A DNA stretch of 48,195 bases from Elusimicrobiota bacterium (lineage in GTDB: Bacteria > Elusimicrobiota > Elusimicrobia > Elusimicrobiales > UBA9959). The stretch's first letter is position 1. Each line of letters begins with the position of its first letter. Below are positions 14,934-25,893 of this stretch, piece after piece. The translations under genes and the position numbers were made by a program. Below the pieces are notes generated by a model. It ran no database searches. It was given only the letters and a program-made list of their open reading frames with translations, and was not told the origin of the DNA. The DNA lies in the NCBI GenBank assembly GCA_016234365.1, contig JACRER010000033.1:1-48195 (forward strand), in the 5' to 3' direction.

Positions 14934-16652
14934 CTAGTCCTTGCGGCGGTCCACTATGTAATGGCTCTTCTCGGCGGCTTTGGCGCCCTTTTTGAGTTCG
15001 GTGCCGATGTTGCTGACCTGCGCGAAGGAGTGCAGGGTGCGGGTCTTGTTCTGCACGATGCCGATGGAGATGGACAGGAACGGAAATTTCTTGATGTTGC
15101 CCTGGCGGTCGGTGGAGATTATGTGGCCGCGGTCACGGTCCGATTTGCTGTAGAAAGAAGGGGCTATCTCGTCGAAGGCGGCCGCGATGCGGCGGGCCAG
15201 GTCTTCGGAGCGCTCGTAATCGGTCACCACTATGAAGTCGTCGCCGCCGATGTGGCCGATAAAATCTTCCGAGTTCTCGTTCTGGATGGTCAGCTTGACC
15301 AGCAGGTTCGCCGTGGCCTTGAGCACGCGGTCGCCGGCCTCGAAGCCGTAGGTGTCGTTGTAGGCCTTGAAATTGTTGAGGTCCAGGTACAGCACGGCGA
15401 ATTCCTTGCCGCGCTGGATCTCGCGCTCCACGCGCGCCTGGATGGACGGGTTGCCGGGCAGTTTGGAGAGAGGGTTGGTGTCGAGCACCTGCTTGTTGCG
15501 CTTGAGGATCATCCGGATGCGGGCCACCAGCTCGTCGGCGTCCACCGGCTTGATGAGGTAGTCGTCTATGCCCATGCCAAGGCCCTTTAGCTTGGCGTTC
15601 TTCTCGCCGTAGGCAGTGACGATGATGATGGGGATATGCGCGAACAGCGGGTTGTTCTTAAGGTCCTGCGCTACTTCCAGCCCGTTCTTGCGCGGCATGT
15701 TGTAGTCCAGCACTATGATGTCGGGGTTGGTCTCGAAAACGGCCTTCATGGCTTCGGCCCCGTCGTTGGCCGTGAACACCTCGAAGCCGGAATCCTGCAC
15801 CATTTCCTTCATGAGCATCAGCAGGTCGGTCTGGTCGTCGGCCATCAGCACGCGCGGCAGTGCCGGTTTCTGCGCGTCCGGCGCCGGGGCGGCCGAGGGA
15901 GCGGCGCCGCCGGTCTGTTCCGCTATCAGTTTCAGCAGCAGGTCGCCCGGGATGTCGCGGGCTATCATCTCCGGCAGGCCGGTTACTATGCCGCGCTCCT
16001 GGAAATTCTCGAAGCGCAGGCCGCTCACCACGATGATGGGTACCGCGGCGGTGTCGCCGGAGTCCTGCAGTTCCTCCATAATGGCGAAGCCGTCCTTGCG
16101 GGGCATCATGATGTCCAGCAGCAGCGCGTCGGGCTTCTCGGCGCGGACCGTTTCCACCACCTTAAGCGGATCGTTCACCACCAGGGCCCTGTAGTTGTTG
16201 GCTTCCAGGAACATCTTCATCAGGTCGGAAAATTCGGTGTCGTCGTCGGCTACCAGTACGCAGGGCTGGTTTTTCTCCGGGGGCAGCGTGCGCTGCAGGG
16301 CCGCCTTGAGCGCCTCGAAATCCACGGGCTTGGTTATGTAGGCGCTCACCCGGGGTACCGGCCCGCTCACGATGTCGGCCTTGCGCGTCTGCGAGAAAAT
16401 TATGACCTTCTGCGTTTCCGTGAACGGGTTCTTCTTGAGTTCGGCCAGGAAATCGAGCGGGTTGAAGGACTGGATAAGGATGTTGAGGATCACCAGGTCC
16501 GGCTTCCAGTTCTGCACGGCGGTAACGGCTTGCTGGTAATTGGTTACGGTCTGCGCGTGGTAGCCGTTCTCTTCAAGGAAAGCCAGCAGCGCGCGCGCCT
16601 CGGGCGTATCGGAATCGACGATGAGGATCTTTTTTGCGCCCGTCTCGGCCAT
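14934..16652 (-). CDS. Triple-receiver diguanylate cyclase (REC-REC-REC-GGDEF)
   Basis: This 572-aa protein has no membrane segment. REC1 (about 8-122) has Asn57 where the phospho-Asp should be (DLVILNILI), so it probably cannot be phosphorylated. REC2 (about 131-245) has Asp180 but lacks the conserved Lys-Pro. REC3 (about 267-385) is complete, with Asp316 and Lys368. The GGDEF domain (about 396-565) has the substrate loop LDLNNFKAYNDTYGFEAGD and an active GGDDF signature at 469-473. The product should be c-di-GMP, controlled by phosphorylation of REC3 and perhaps REC2. A TAGAAT lies 6 nt before the ATG and no Shine-Dalgarno is seen, so the mRNA may be leaderless. It is divergent from the ATP synthase operon. 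Confidence 0.92.
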   Translation of the reverse strand: MAETGAKKILIVDSDTPEARALLAFLEENGYHAQTVTNYQQAVTAVQNWKPDLVILNILIQSFNPLDFLAELKKNPFTETQKVIIFSQTRKADIVSGPVPRVSAYITKPVDFEALKAALQRTLPPEKNQPCVLVADDDTEFSDLMKMFLEANNYRALVVNDPLKVVETVRAEKPDALLLDIMMPRKDGFAIMEELQDSGDTAAVPIIVVSGLRFENFQERGIVTGLPEMIARDIPGDLLLKLIAEQTGGAAPSAAPAPDAQKPALPRVLMADDQTDLLMLMKEMVQDSGFEVFTANDGAEAMKAVFETNPDIIVLDYNMPRKNGLEVAQDLKNNPLFAHIPIIIVTAYGEKNAKLKGLGMGIDDYLIKPVDADELVARIRMILKRNKQVLDTNPLSKLPGNPSIQARVEREIQRGKEFAVLYLDLNNFKAYNDTYGFEAGDRVLKATANLLVKLTIQNENSEDFIGHIGGDDFIVVTDYERSEDLARRIAAAFDEIAPSFYSKSDRDRGHIISTDRQGNIKKFPFLSISIGIVQNKTRTLHSFAQVSNIGTELKKGAKAAEKSHYIVDRRKD

Positions 16653-16658
16653 GCTTGA

Positions 16659-16699
16659 ATTCTAACATTTTTCTCCCCGGCGGCGAATAATTGTAGAAT
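16659..16699. promoter_or_regulatory. Divergent -10 elements for the GGDEF gene and the atp operon
   Basis: TAGAAT on the minus strand (16664-16659) ends 6 nt before the ATG of the GGDEF gene. TAGAAT on the plus strand (16694-16699) ends 6 nt before the GTG of the first atp-operon gene. The -35 regions are weak (TTCGCC and TTCTCC at 17-nt spacing). Both would give nearly leaderless transcripts. Confidence 0.5.
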
Positions 16700-16705
16700 C
16701 AGGAA

Positions 16706-16921
16706 GTGCCGGAGAAAGAAAATTACTGGAATTACGCCCAGATAGGGCTGGAGCTGGCGGCCGCGGTGCTGCTGGGTTTTTGGGCCGGCTATAGGCTGGA
16801 TAAAAAACTGGGCACCGCGCCCTGGCTGATGCTGGCTGGCGCCGCCGGCGGCATGGCCGCTGGGTTTTACCTGGTGGTCAGGGAACTTTTTCGCAAGGAC
16901 GGCGGGGGAGGGGAGAAATGA
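16706..16921 (+). CDS. AtpZ/AtpI-like small membrane protein
   Basis: The 71-aa product has two transmembrane helices (about 13-29 and 37-60) separated by a short basic loop (GYRLDKKLGTAP), the pattern of AtpZ-type proteins that precede F-ATPase operons. These are thought to help assemble the c-ring or to carry Mg2+/Ca2+. The start is GTG. Its stop overlaps the next start (ATGA, 16918-16921). It is the first gene of the ATP synthase operon. Confidence 0.75.
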   Translation: MPEKENYWNYAQIGLELAAAVLLGFWAGYRLDKKLGTAPWLMLAGAAGGMAAGFYLVVRELFRKDGGGGEK

Positions 16922-17208
16922 TCGCTTCTGCGTGGGTGGCGGTCCTCCTTGGGGCGGCGGCGGGAGCTTGCGTGGGAGCCGCCTCGCGCTTCGCCCTTAA
17001 ACGCGTGCTCGGATCCTGCGACCAGGTCTTTTTTTCCGTTTTCGGCGCCGGCATGCTGGTGCGCCTGGCGCTCGTGGCCGGGGCGGTTTGTCTGCTCCGT
17101 CATGAAAAATATATAATTATCATCCTGTTCGCTGTGGCGATGATAGTCGTGCAGACGCTTTTTGAGGCTTTTCCGCTGAAAAAAAATGGGCCTGAAAGAA
17201 ATCCTTGA
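16918..17208 (+). CDS. Small membrane protein of the atp operon (AtpI-like)
   Basis: The 96-aa product has about three hydrophobic helices (5-22, 36-58, 66-85). The position between the AtpZ-like gene and atpB, and the size, fit the poorly conserved AtpI/AtpR class of assembly factors. It overlaps atpB by 23 nt. The family call rests mainly on context. Confidence 0.6.
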   Translation: MIASAWVAVLLGAAAGACVGAASRFALKRVLGSCDQVFFSVFGAGMLVRLALVAGAVCLLRHEKYIIIILFAVAMIVVQTLFEAFPLKKNGPERNP

Positions 17209-17947
17209 GCATCACATAACCGACAAGATCTGGGCCTGGGCCGCGCTCGGCCCCCTGCGTCTGCCTTTTTCCAAGCACCTGCTGATGATGGGGCTGGCGG
17301 CGCTTATCCTGCTGGTGGTTTTCCCTCTTGTGATCCGCAGCCGCTCTTCCGTACTGGCGCCCTTCCGCGCCATGATAGAGATCATCGTCCTGTTCATCCG
17401 CGACGAGGTGCTGGTCCCCAACCTTGGCCACAAGGCCGGGGCTTACCTGGGCTATTTCGCCACGCTGTTCTTCTTCATCCTTTTTCTTAACCTTCTGGGT
17501 CTGGTGCCGTACGGCGCCACGGCCACCGGCAACCTGGCGGTGACCGGCGGCCTGGCGTTCACCACGTTCATGCTGATAAATTTCGCCGGCATCAAGGAGC
17601 AGGGGCCGCTGAAATACTTCGCGCACATCGTGCCCAAGGGCGTGCCGGGGTGGCTGTACCCGCTGCTGTTCCCCATCGAACTTATCGGCCTGGTCACCAA
17701 AGCCTTCGCCCTGGCCATCCGGCTCTTCGCCAACATGATAGCCGGCCATATAGTCATCCTGGCCTTCATCAGCTTCATCTTTATTTTCGGCTCGCTCAGC
17801 GCGGCGGTGGGTTTTGCCGTGGCGCCGGTTTCCGTGGGGCTGGTGCTGTTCACGCTGCTCTTGGAGCTGTTCGTGGCGTTCCTGCAGGCCTACGTGTTCA
17901 CGTTCCTTACGGCCATCTTCACAGGCGCGGCCATGCACCCGCATTGA
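17186..17947 (+). CDS. atpB: ATP synthase subunit a
   Basis: This 253-aa integral membrane protein forms the proton half-channels against the c-ring. Hydrophobic helices are spread over the length. The essential Arg is residue 179 in LALAIRLFANMIAGH, the strongest family signature, and FFFILFLNLLGLVPYG is the conserved helix before it. The start overlaps the preceding gene. Confidence 0.95.
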   Translation: MGLKEILEHHITDKIWAWAALGPLRLPFSKHLLMMGLAALILLVVFPLVIRSRSSVLAPFRAMIEIIVLFIRDEVLVPNLGHKAGAYLGYFATLFFFILFLNLLGLVPYGATATGNLAVTGGLAFTTFMLINFAGIKEQGPLKYFAHIVPKGVPGWLYPLLFPIELIGLVTKAFALAIRLFANMIAGHIVILAFISFIFIFGSLSAAVGFAVAPVSVGLVLFTLLLELFVAFLQAYVFTFLTAIFTGAAMHPH

Positions 17948-17995
17948 GGGCGGACAGATTTTGCGACGGTTTTAATATTACACGGAGGTAGTACA

Positions 17996-18292
17996 ATGAA
18001 CGACCTTACATTCCTCGGACTCGGCTACATAGGCGCCGGCCTCGGCGCCGGGCTGACGCTGATAGGCGCTGGCCTGGGCATCGGCAAGCTCGCCTACGGC
18101 GCGCTCGAAGGCACCGCCCGCCAGCCGGAAGCCGGCGGCGCGCTGCGCACGACCATGATCATCGCCGCGGCCCTTATCGAAGGCCTCGCGTTCTTCGCGC
18201 TGGTCATCTGCCTGCTGGCCGTGATGAACTTCGCCATGCCCAAGGGTGAGACCGCCGTCTCGGCCCCCGCCGGGCAGGTCGCCGGTCACTAG
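17996..18292 (+). CDS. atpE: ATP synthase subunit c
   Basis: This 98-aa two-helix hairpin makes up the rotor ring. Helix 1 is Gly-rich (GAGLGAGLTLIGAGLGIGK). The polar loop ARQPEA is present, and helix 2 carries the ion-binding Glu62 in AALIEGLAFFAL. At the place of the Na+-ligand Gln of sodium-type c subunits there is Ile, and the residue after Glu62 is Gly rather than Ser/Thr, so the ring should be proton-specific. The ribosome binding site ACGGAGGTAGTACA is strong, fitting the high copy number needed. Confidence 0.95.
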   Translation: MNDLTFLGLGYIGAGLGAGLTLIGAGLGIGKLAYGALEGTARQPEAGGALRTTMIIAAALIEGLAFFALVICLLAVMNFAMPKGETAVSAPAGQVAGH

Positions 18293-18312
18293 AGAGACTG
18301 AAACTCGGTAAC

Positions 18313-18336
18313 GGGCGCGCGGTAGTCCCGCGGCCC
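18313..18336 (+). other. Stem-loop between atpE and atpF
   Basis: GGGC-G-CGCGG pairs with CCGCG-GCCC around a 5-nt loop, with one bulged G. No T-run follows, so it is not a terminator. It may protect the 3' end of atpE-containing mRNA and raise c-subunit output; this is inferred. Confidence 0.5.
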
Positions 18337-18350
18337 GAACTGGAGCCATT

Positions 18351-18872
18351 ATGGAAGCATTGATAAGGCCCGAATTCGGCCTGATGTTCTGGACGATAGC
18401 CTGCTTCGCCCTGCTGGTGGTCGTGCTGTCCAAGACCGCGTGGAAGCCGCTGCTGCACGCCGTGGAAGAGCGCGAGCGCGCCATAAAACACGACCGGCAG
18501 ACCGCAGAATCGGCGCGCGCCGGGGCCGAAAAGCTGAAGGCCGAGCTCGAGGCGAAGATGACGGAGCTGAAGGCGGAGATCCACCGCCGGATGGACGAGG
18601 CCCGGCAGGCCGCGGAAAAAGAGAAGGACCTGCTTATAAGCGAGGCGCGTAAAAGTGCCGCCGTTATAGTGGAGGCCGCCACCCGGGAGATAACCGCCCA
18701 GAAGGCCGAGGCTTCCGCGGAACTCAAGAACAAGGTCGCCGAACTTTCCATCCTGGCCGCCGAGCGCATCCTCCTTAAGCAGATAGACCACAGGGCCAAC
18801 ACCGACCTGGCCGCCAAGTACCTGGCCGAGCTGGAAAAAGAACGGCCGGACCTGAAACTGGGAGCCAACTGA
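18351..18872 (+). CDS. atpF: ATP synthase subunit b
   Basis: The 173-aa product has one N-terminal membrane helix (FGLMFWTIACFALLVVVLS, about 8-27), then a long charged coiled coil rich in Ala, Glu and Lys, which forms the peripheral stalk holding F1 to subunit a. One b gene is present and no b' copy. Its stop overlaps the start of atpH. Confidence 0.93.
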   Translation: MEALIRPEFGLMFWTIACFALLVVVLSKTAWKPLLHAVEERERAIKHDRQTAESARAGAEKLKAELEAKMTELKAEIHRRMDEARQAAEKEKDLLISEARKSAAVIVEAATREITAQKAEASAELKNKVAELSILAAERILLKQIDHRANTDLAAKYLAELEKERPDLKLGAN

Positions 18873-19426
18873 TGGATGCCGGCGCGAAAATAGTCGCCAA
18901 GCGTTACGCCCGGGCCTATATGGGCCTGGACGGCAAGGTCTTTGGCGCCGCGCTGGAACGGGCGTCCCATGAAAAATTGGACGGGCTGCGCCGCGTCTTT
19001 GAAGAGGCCAGGCCGCACCTGAAGACCCTGACGCACCCGGTGCTTAACAGCGCCGTAAAGATAGAGGTGCTGGAGAAGGTCCTTGGCGGCAAGCACGCCG
19101 GTTCCGCCGCGGACTTCGCCGCGCTGCTGGTGCGCCGCGCTCGGTTCGGCCTGTTAGAAGAGATCATGCAGGAGTGCCTGCGCCTGCACGACGAGTTCTG
19201 CGGCCTGCTGCGGGCCGAGGTGTTCAGCCGCTTCCCGCTCTCCGAGGGCGAAGTGAAGCGGATAGAGACGCTGCTGGCGGCCGTTTCCGGCAAGAAAGTG
19301 ACGGCGCGCAACGTTACCACCGAAAGGGTGATAGGCGGTTTTGAAGTGAAGATAGGCGACGCGGTAATAGACGCCACGGTGCGTGGCAGGCTGGAGGCCA
19401 TGAAAGCTGGCCTGGCGGGCCGGTAA
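18872..19426 (+). CDS. atpH: ATP synthase subunit delta
   Basis: This 184-aa protein starts KIVAKRYARAYMG, the typical opening (A-x-R-Y-A-x-A). It ends with IGGFEVKIGDAVIDATVRGRLEAM, split here around the conserved G-G-F-x-x-K-I-G-D block. It links the top of F1 to the b stalk. The order b-delta-alpha is standard. Confidence 0.92.
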   Translation: MDAGAKIVAKRYARAYMGLDGKVFGAALERASHEKLDGLRRVFEEARPHLKTLTHPVLNSAVKIEVLEKVLGGKHAGSAADFAALLVRRARFGLLEEIMQECLRLHDEFCGLLRAEVFSRFPLSEGEVKRIETLLAAVSGKKVTARNVTTERVIGGFEVKIGDAVIDATVRGRLEAMKAGLAGR

Positions 19427-19461
19427 CCGGCGGACGGAATTTAAGCTGAATACGGAGCGAT

Positions 19462-20973
19462 ATGATACGACCTGAAGAGATCACCGAGATAATCAAAGGC
19501 AGGATAGAGAAATTCGTGCCCGAAGCGCAGCTGTCCGAGACCGGCCAGGTGCTGCAGGTGGGCGACGGAATTTCCCGCATCTACGGCCTCAGCGGCGCCC
19601 TGGTGGGCGAGCTCGTGGAATTCGAAGGCGGCGTGTCCGGCATGGTGCTCAATATCGAGCGCGAGAACGTGGGCGCCGTGGTAATGGGCTCCGACGCCCT
19701 GATAAAAGAAGGCGACCGTGTTAAGCGCACCGGCCGCGTACTGGAAGTCCCCGTTGGCCCCGAGCTGGTGGGCCGCGTGGTGGACGCCCTGGGCAACCCG
19801 CTGGACGGCAAAGGCCCGCTGAACGCCAAGAAAAAGCGCCCGGTGGAAGTTATAGCCCCCGGCGTGGTGGAGCGCCAGCCCGTCAAGGAACCCCTGCAGA
19901 CCGGCCTTAAGGCCATAGACGCCATGATCCCCATAGGCCGCGGCCAGCGCGAGCTCATTATCGGCGACCGCCAGACCGGCAAGACCGCCGTGGCCCTGGA
20001 CGCCATCATCAACCAGAAGAACGAACCCGCCGCCACGCGCCCCATCTGCATCTACGTGGCCATCGGTCAGAAAGAATCCACCGTGGCCCGCGTCGCCAAA
20101 ACGCTCGAGGACAACGGCGCGATGGAGTATTCCATAATAGTCTCGGCCTCCGCCTCGTCGCCGGCCTCCATGCTTTACCTGGCGCCTTACACCGGCTGCG
20201 CCATCGGCGAAGAATTCATGTGGCAGGGGCGTCACGCCCTGGTGATCTACGACGACCTGTCCAAGCACGCGCAGAGCTACCGCCAGATGTCGCTCTTGCT
20301 GCGGCGCCCGCCCGGCCGCGAAGCCTATCCCGGCGACGTGTTCTACCTCCACTCGCGCCTGCTGGAACGCGCCTGCAAAATGTGCGACAAGAACGGCGCC
20401 GGTTCCCTTACCGCCCTGCCCATCATCGAGACGCAGGCCAGCGACGTGACGGCCTACATCCCGACTAACGTCATTTCCATTACCGACGGCCAGATCTACC
20501 TGGAGAGCAACCTGTTCCACTCGGGCATAAAGCCCGCCGTGAACGTGGGCATCTCGGTGAGCCGCGTGGGCGGCTCGGCCCAGGTGAAGGCCATGCGGCA
20601 GGTGGCCGGTAAGCTGCGGCTGGACCTGGCGCAGTACAACGAGCTGGCCGCTTTCGCGCAGTTCGGCTCCGACCTGGACAAATCCAGCACCGAGCTGCTC
20701 AACCGCGGCCAGCGCATGGTGGAACTGCTCAAACAGGACCAGTACAGCCCCATGCCGGCCTGTGAGCAGGTGGCGGTGCTGTTCGCCGGCACGCGCGGCT
20801 ACCTGGACGACGTGGAACTTTCCAAGGTGAAGACTTTCGAGACCGGCCTGGTGAAGTTCCTGCGCGATTCCTACGCCAACCTGCTGGCCGCCATTACGGA
20901 GAAGAAGCAGCTGGACGCGGACCTGGAACAGCGCCTCGCCGACGCGGTGGCCGACTTTAAGAAGAAGTTCTGA
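19462..20973 (+). CDS. atpA: ATP synthase subunit alpha
   Basis: The 503-aa product has P-loop GDRQTGKT at 168-175, upstream [12 protein letters not shown], and [20 protein letters not shown], the classic alpha signature. It forms the non-catalytic nucleotide sites of the F1 hexamer. The length is normal. It is followed after 7 nt not by atpG but by an epimerase gene. Confidence 0.97.
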   Translation: MIRPEEITEIIKGRIEKFVPEAQLSETGQVLQVGDGISRIYGLSGALVGELVEFEGGVSGMVLNIERENVGAVVMGSDALIKEGDRVKRTGRVLEVPVGPELVGRVVDALGNPLDGKGPLNAKKKRPVEVIAPGVVERQPVKEPLQTGLKAIDAMIPIGRGQRELIIGDRQTGKTAVALDAIINQKNEPAATRPICIYVAIGQKESTVARVAKTLEDNGAMEYSIIVSASASSPASMLYLAPYTGCAIGEEFMWQGRHALVIYDDLSKHAQSYRQMSLLLRRPPGREAYPGDVFYLHSRLLERACKMCDKNGAGSLTALPIIETQASDVTAYIPTNVISITDGQIYLESNLFHSGIKPAVNVGISVSRVGGSAQVKAMRQVAGKLRLDLAQYNELAAFAQFGSDLDKSSTELLNRGQRMVELLKQDQYSPMPACEQVAVLFAGTRGYLDDVELSKVKTFETGLVKFLRDSYANLLAAITEKKQLDADLEQRLADAVADFKKKF

Positions 20974-20980
20974 GGACCAG

Positions 20981-21904
20981 ATGAAAAAATACCTCGTTAC
21001 CGGCGGCGCCGGCTTTGTGGGTTCCAACCTGGCCTTCGCTCTGGAGACGGAGCGCAAGGCCGCGGTGACCGTGCTGGATAATTTCTCCTCCGGCAATTAC
21101 AAGAACCTGCTCGGCTTCAAAGGCGACGTGGTGACCGACGACATCCAGTCCCGCGACTGGTTCGGCAAAGCGGGCCGCGTGGACGCCGTGCTGCACCAGG
21201 CCGCGATAGTGGATACCACCGAAACGAACCAGCGCAGGATGATGGAAGTGAACGTGGACGCCTTCCGCAACGTGCTGGCCTACGCGCTGGAATACGGCGT
21301 GAAGCGCGTGGTGTACGCTTCCTCGGCGGCGGTCTACGGCAACTCCAAGTGCCCCATGCACGAGGGACAGGAGACCACTCCCGAGAACGTTTACGGTTTT
21401 TCCAAAGCCATCATGGACAACGTCGCCGCCGAGTTCGCGGCCGCGCACCCGGATATGACGGTGGTGGGCCTGCGCTATTTCAACGTCTACGGCCCGCGCG
21501 AATACTACAAGGGCAAGATGGCCAGCATGGTGTTCCAGCTCTACAACCAGCTGAAGGCCGGCAAGCGACCGCGCATCTTCAAGTTCGGGGAGCAGGAGCG
21601 GGATTTTGTGTACGTGAAGGATATCGTGCGCGGCAACCTTAACGCGCTCGACGCGGAAAAATCCTGCGTGTGCAACCTGGCCACCGGCAAGCCCGGCAAT
21701 TTCAACGAGGTGGTGGAGGCGCTGAACAAGGGCCTCGGCACCAGCCTGGCGCCCGACTATTTCGACAATCCCTACGGCTTCTACCAGAACAAGACGCAGG
21801 CGGATATGCGCAACGCCAAGGCGCTGCTCAACTACCGCCCGGAATGGAGTCTGGCCGACGGCATAGCGGACTACGTGAAGATACTGGAGAAAACCCGGAT
21901 CTAA
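20981..21904 (+). CDS. hldD: ADP-L-glycero-D-manno-heptose 6-epimerase-like SDR enzyme
   Basis: The 307-aa extended SDR has the NAD(P) loop TGGAGFVGSNLA near residue 6. The catalytic set is Ser/Thr in YASSAAVYG and Tyr-x-x-x-Lys in YGFSK. RYFNVYGPREYYKGKMAS and RDFVYVKDIV are the blocks that separate HldD from other sugar epimerases. HldD epimerises ADP-D,D-heptose to the L,D form used in the lipopolysaccharide inner core. It is inserted between atpA and atpG on the same strand with gaps of 7 and 6 nt, so it is part of the ATP synthase transcript. UDP-glucose 4-epimerase is the less likely alternative. Confidence 0.85.
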   Translation: MKKYLVTGGAGFVGSNLAFALETERKAAVTVLDNFSSGNYKNLLGFKGDVVTDDIQSRDWFGKAGRVDAVLHQAAIVDTTETNQRRMMEVNVDAFRNVLAYALEYGVKRVVYASSAAVYGNSKCPMHEGQETTPENVYGFSKAIMDNVAAEFAAAHPDMTVVGLRYFNVYGPREYYKGKMASMVFQLYNQLKAGKRPRIFKFGEQERDFVYVKDIVRGNLNALDAEKSCVCNLATGKPGNFNEVVEALNKGLGTSLAPDYFDNPYGFYQNKTQADMRNAKALLNYRPEWSLADGIADYVKILEKTRI

Positions 21905-21910
21905 GGCAAT

Positions 21911-24242
<2,332 letters not shown>

Positions 24243-24248
24243 GAAGCC

Positions 24249-24674
24249 ATGGAAAACCGCCAGCTGCTGCTTACAGTGGTAACGCCCGAGAAGACCGTCC
24301 TGGCCGACAAGCCGGTGGACTTCGCCGTGGTGCCGGCCGTCGGCGGTGAGCTGGGCGTGCTGCCCGGGCACGCGCCCGAGGTGGTGCAGCTCAAAGAAGG
24401 GATGCTCCGCTATTCCTCCGGCAAGGAGAAAGAGGTGTTCTCCGTGCTGAGCGGTTTTGCCGAGATCTGCGCCGACCGCGTGCTGGTGCTGGCGGAGGCC
24501 GCGGAGCTTGCGAAAGAGATAGACGAGGAGCGGGCGCGCCAGGCCTTGCGCAAGGCCAAGGACGCTATTGCCGTGAAGGGCGAGCAGGTTGATATAGACG
24601 AGGCCCAGGCCGCGCTTAAGCGCGCCGCCGTGCGCCTTAAGATAGCCGAGTTTAAACAGAGGCACAGGCCGTAA
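24249..24674 (+). CDS. atpC: ATP synthase subunit epsilon
   Basis: The 141-aa product has an N-terminal beta-sandwich with VVTPEKTVLADKPVDF and VPAVGGELGVLPGHAPEVV, then a C-terminal Ala/Glu/Arg-rich helical hairpin that can inhibit ATP hydrolysis. It closes the ATP synthase set, 6 nt after atpD. Confidence 0.93.
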   Translation: MENRQLLLTVVTPEKTVLADKPVDFAVVPAVGGELGVLPGHAPEVVQLKEGMLRYSSGKEKEVFSVLSGFAEICADRVLVLAEAAELAKEIDEERARQALRKAKDAIAVKGEQVDIDEAQAALKRAAVRLKIAEFKQRHRP

Positions 24675-24703
24675 CGGGCCGCGGCCCGCGGCCGGGGGGA
24701 ACT

Positions 24704-25828
24704 ATGGATAACGCACAGCCGCGGGAAAGTTCCCGCCTGCTCTCTTTGGACGTGTTCCGGGGCATCACGATAGCCCTGATGATAATAGTGAACACGCCCG
24801 GCAACCGCGAGGCTTATTCGCAGCTGGACCACGCCGAGTGGAACGGCTGTACCATGACCGACCTGGTCTTCCCTTTCTTCCTCTTTATCGTCGGGGTTTC
24901 CGTGGTCTTTTCGCTTTCCAAGCGGCTGGCAGAAAACCGGACCGCCGGCCTGGCCGGGCAGATCTTCAAGCGGGCGCTGGTCATCTACGCGCTGGGCATG
25001 GTGCTCAACGCCATCCCCAACTACCATCCCTCCACTATCCGCGTCCTCGGCGTGCTGCAGCGCATAGCCATCTGCTACTGCTTCTCCTCGCTGCTGTTCC
25101 TTAAGACCAGCCTGAAGACGCAGATAGGCATAACCGCCGCGGCGCTGCTGGGCTACTGGCTGGCCATGACCTATATCCCGGTGCCTGGTTTTGGCGCCGG
25201 CGTGCTGACCAAGGACGGCAGCCTTGCTTCCTGGCTGGACCGCGCGCTGCTGGGTGCGCACACTTACAGGTCCGGAGTGTACGACCCGGAGGGCCTGCTG
25301 GGCACTATCCCGGCGTTGGCCACTTCCATGCTGGGAGTTTTTGCCGGGCTGTGGCTGAGATCCGCGCGGGCGCAGGGCGATAAGGTTAAAGGGCTCATCG
25401 CCGCCGGCGCCGTTGCCGCCGGGGCCGGCTGGCTTTGGGGCCTGGTTTTCCCCATCAATAAAGCGTTGTGGACCAGCTCCTATGTGCTGTTTACCGGCGG
25501 GCTGGCCATGTGGCTCCTGGCTTTGTGCTACTGGCTCATAGAGATGAGGGAGATAAAGGCCTGGGGCCGCCCTTTCGAGATCTTCGGCATCAACGCCATC
25601 GCGGCGTATATGCTGCCCATCTTCCTGCTCAAGTTCCTGGTCCTCTACAAACTGCCGGTGGCCGGCGCCGCCGAGCCGGAGCAGCTGCGCGTGATCCTGT
25701 GCGACCAGGTTTTCGGGACCTGGCTTTCCCCGCTCAACGCGTCGGCGGCGTTCGCCTTTTCCTACATGCTGCTCTGGCTGGGCGCATTCTGGCTGCTGTA
25801 CCGCAAAAAGATCTTCATAAAGATCTAA
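24704..25828 (+). CDS. Membrane acyltransferase-like protein (HGSNAT/DUF5009 type)
   Basis: The 374-aa product has about ten hydrophobic helices. It begins with SLDVFRGITIALMIIVNTPG, and TMTDLVFPFFLFIVGVSVVF follows; these are hallmark blocks of the heparan-alpha-glucosaminide acetyltransferase-related family. In the human enzyme a loop His carries the acetyl group; bacterial members are thought to acetylate sugars or cell-wall pieces, but few are tested. It lies 29 nt after atpC on the same strand and may be read through from the atp operon. A terminator follows. Confidence 0.85.
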   Translation: MDNAQPRESSRLLSLDVFRGITIALMIIVNTPGNREAYSQLDHAEWNGCTMTDLVFPFFLFIVGVSVVFSLSKRLAENRTAGLAGQIFKRALVIYALGMVLNAIPNYHPSTIRVLGVLQRIAICYCFSSLLFLKTSLKTQIGITAAALLGYWLAMTYIPVPGFGAGVLTKDGSLASWLDRALLGAHTYRSGVYDPEGLLGTIPALATSMLGVFAGLWLRSARAQGDKVKGLIAAGAVAAGAGWLWGLVFPINKALWTSSYVLFTGGLAMWLLALCYWLIEMREIKAWGRPFEIFGINAIAAYMLPIFLLKFLVLYKLPVAGAAEPEQLRVILCDQVFGTWLSPLNASAAFAFSYMLLWLGAFWLLYRKKIFIKI

Positions 25829-25860
25829 GGCTCCCGTAGTACGCGCTAAAGCGGCTGGAG

Positions 25861-25893
25861 GCCGCCGGAAAAACCGGCGGCTTCTTTATTTTA
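25861..25893 (+). terminator. Terminator between convergent genes
   Basis: GCCGCCGG (25861-25868) and CCGGCGGC (25874-25881) are separated by AAAAA and followed by TTCTTTATTTT. It ends the acyltransferase transcript. Confidence 0.85.

Noticed and set aside
17996-18292. Sodium-type c-ring in AtpE
   Set aside because: The Na+-ligand Gln in helix 1 and Ser/Thr after the helix-2 Glu are absent, so a proton ring is expected.
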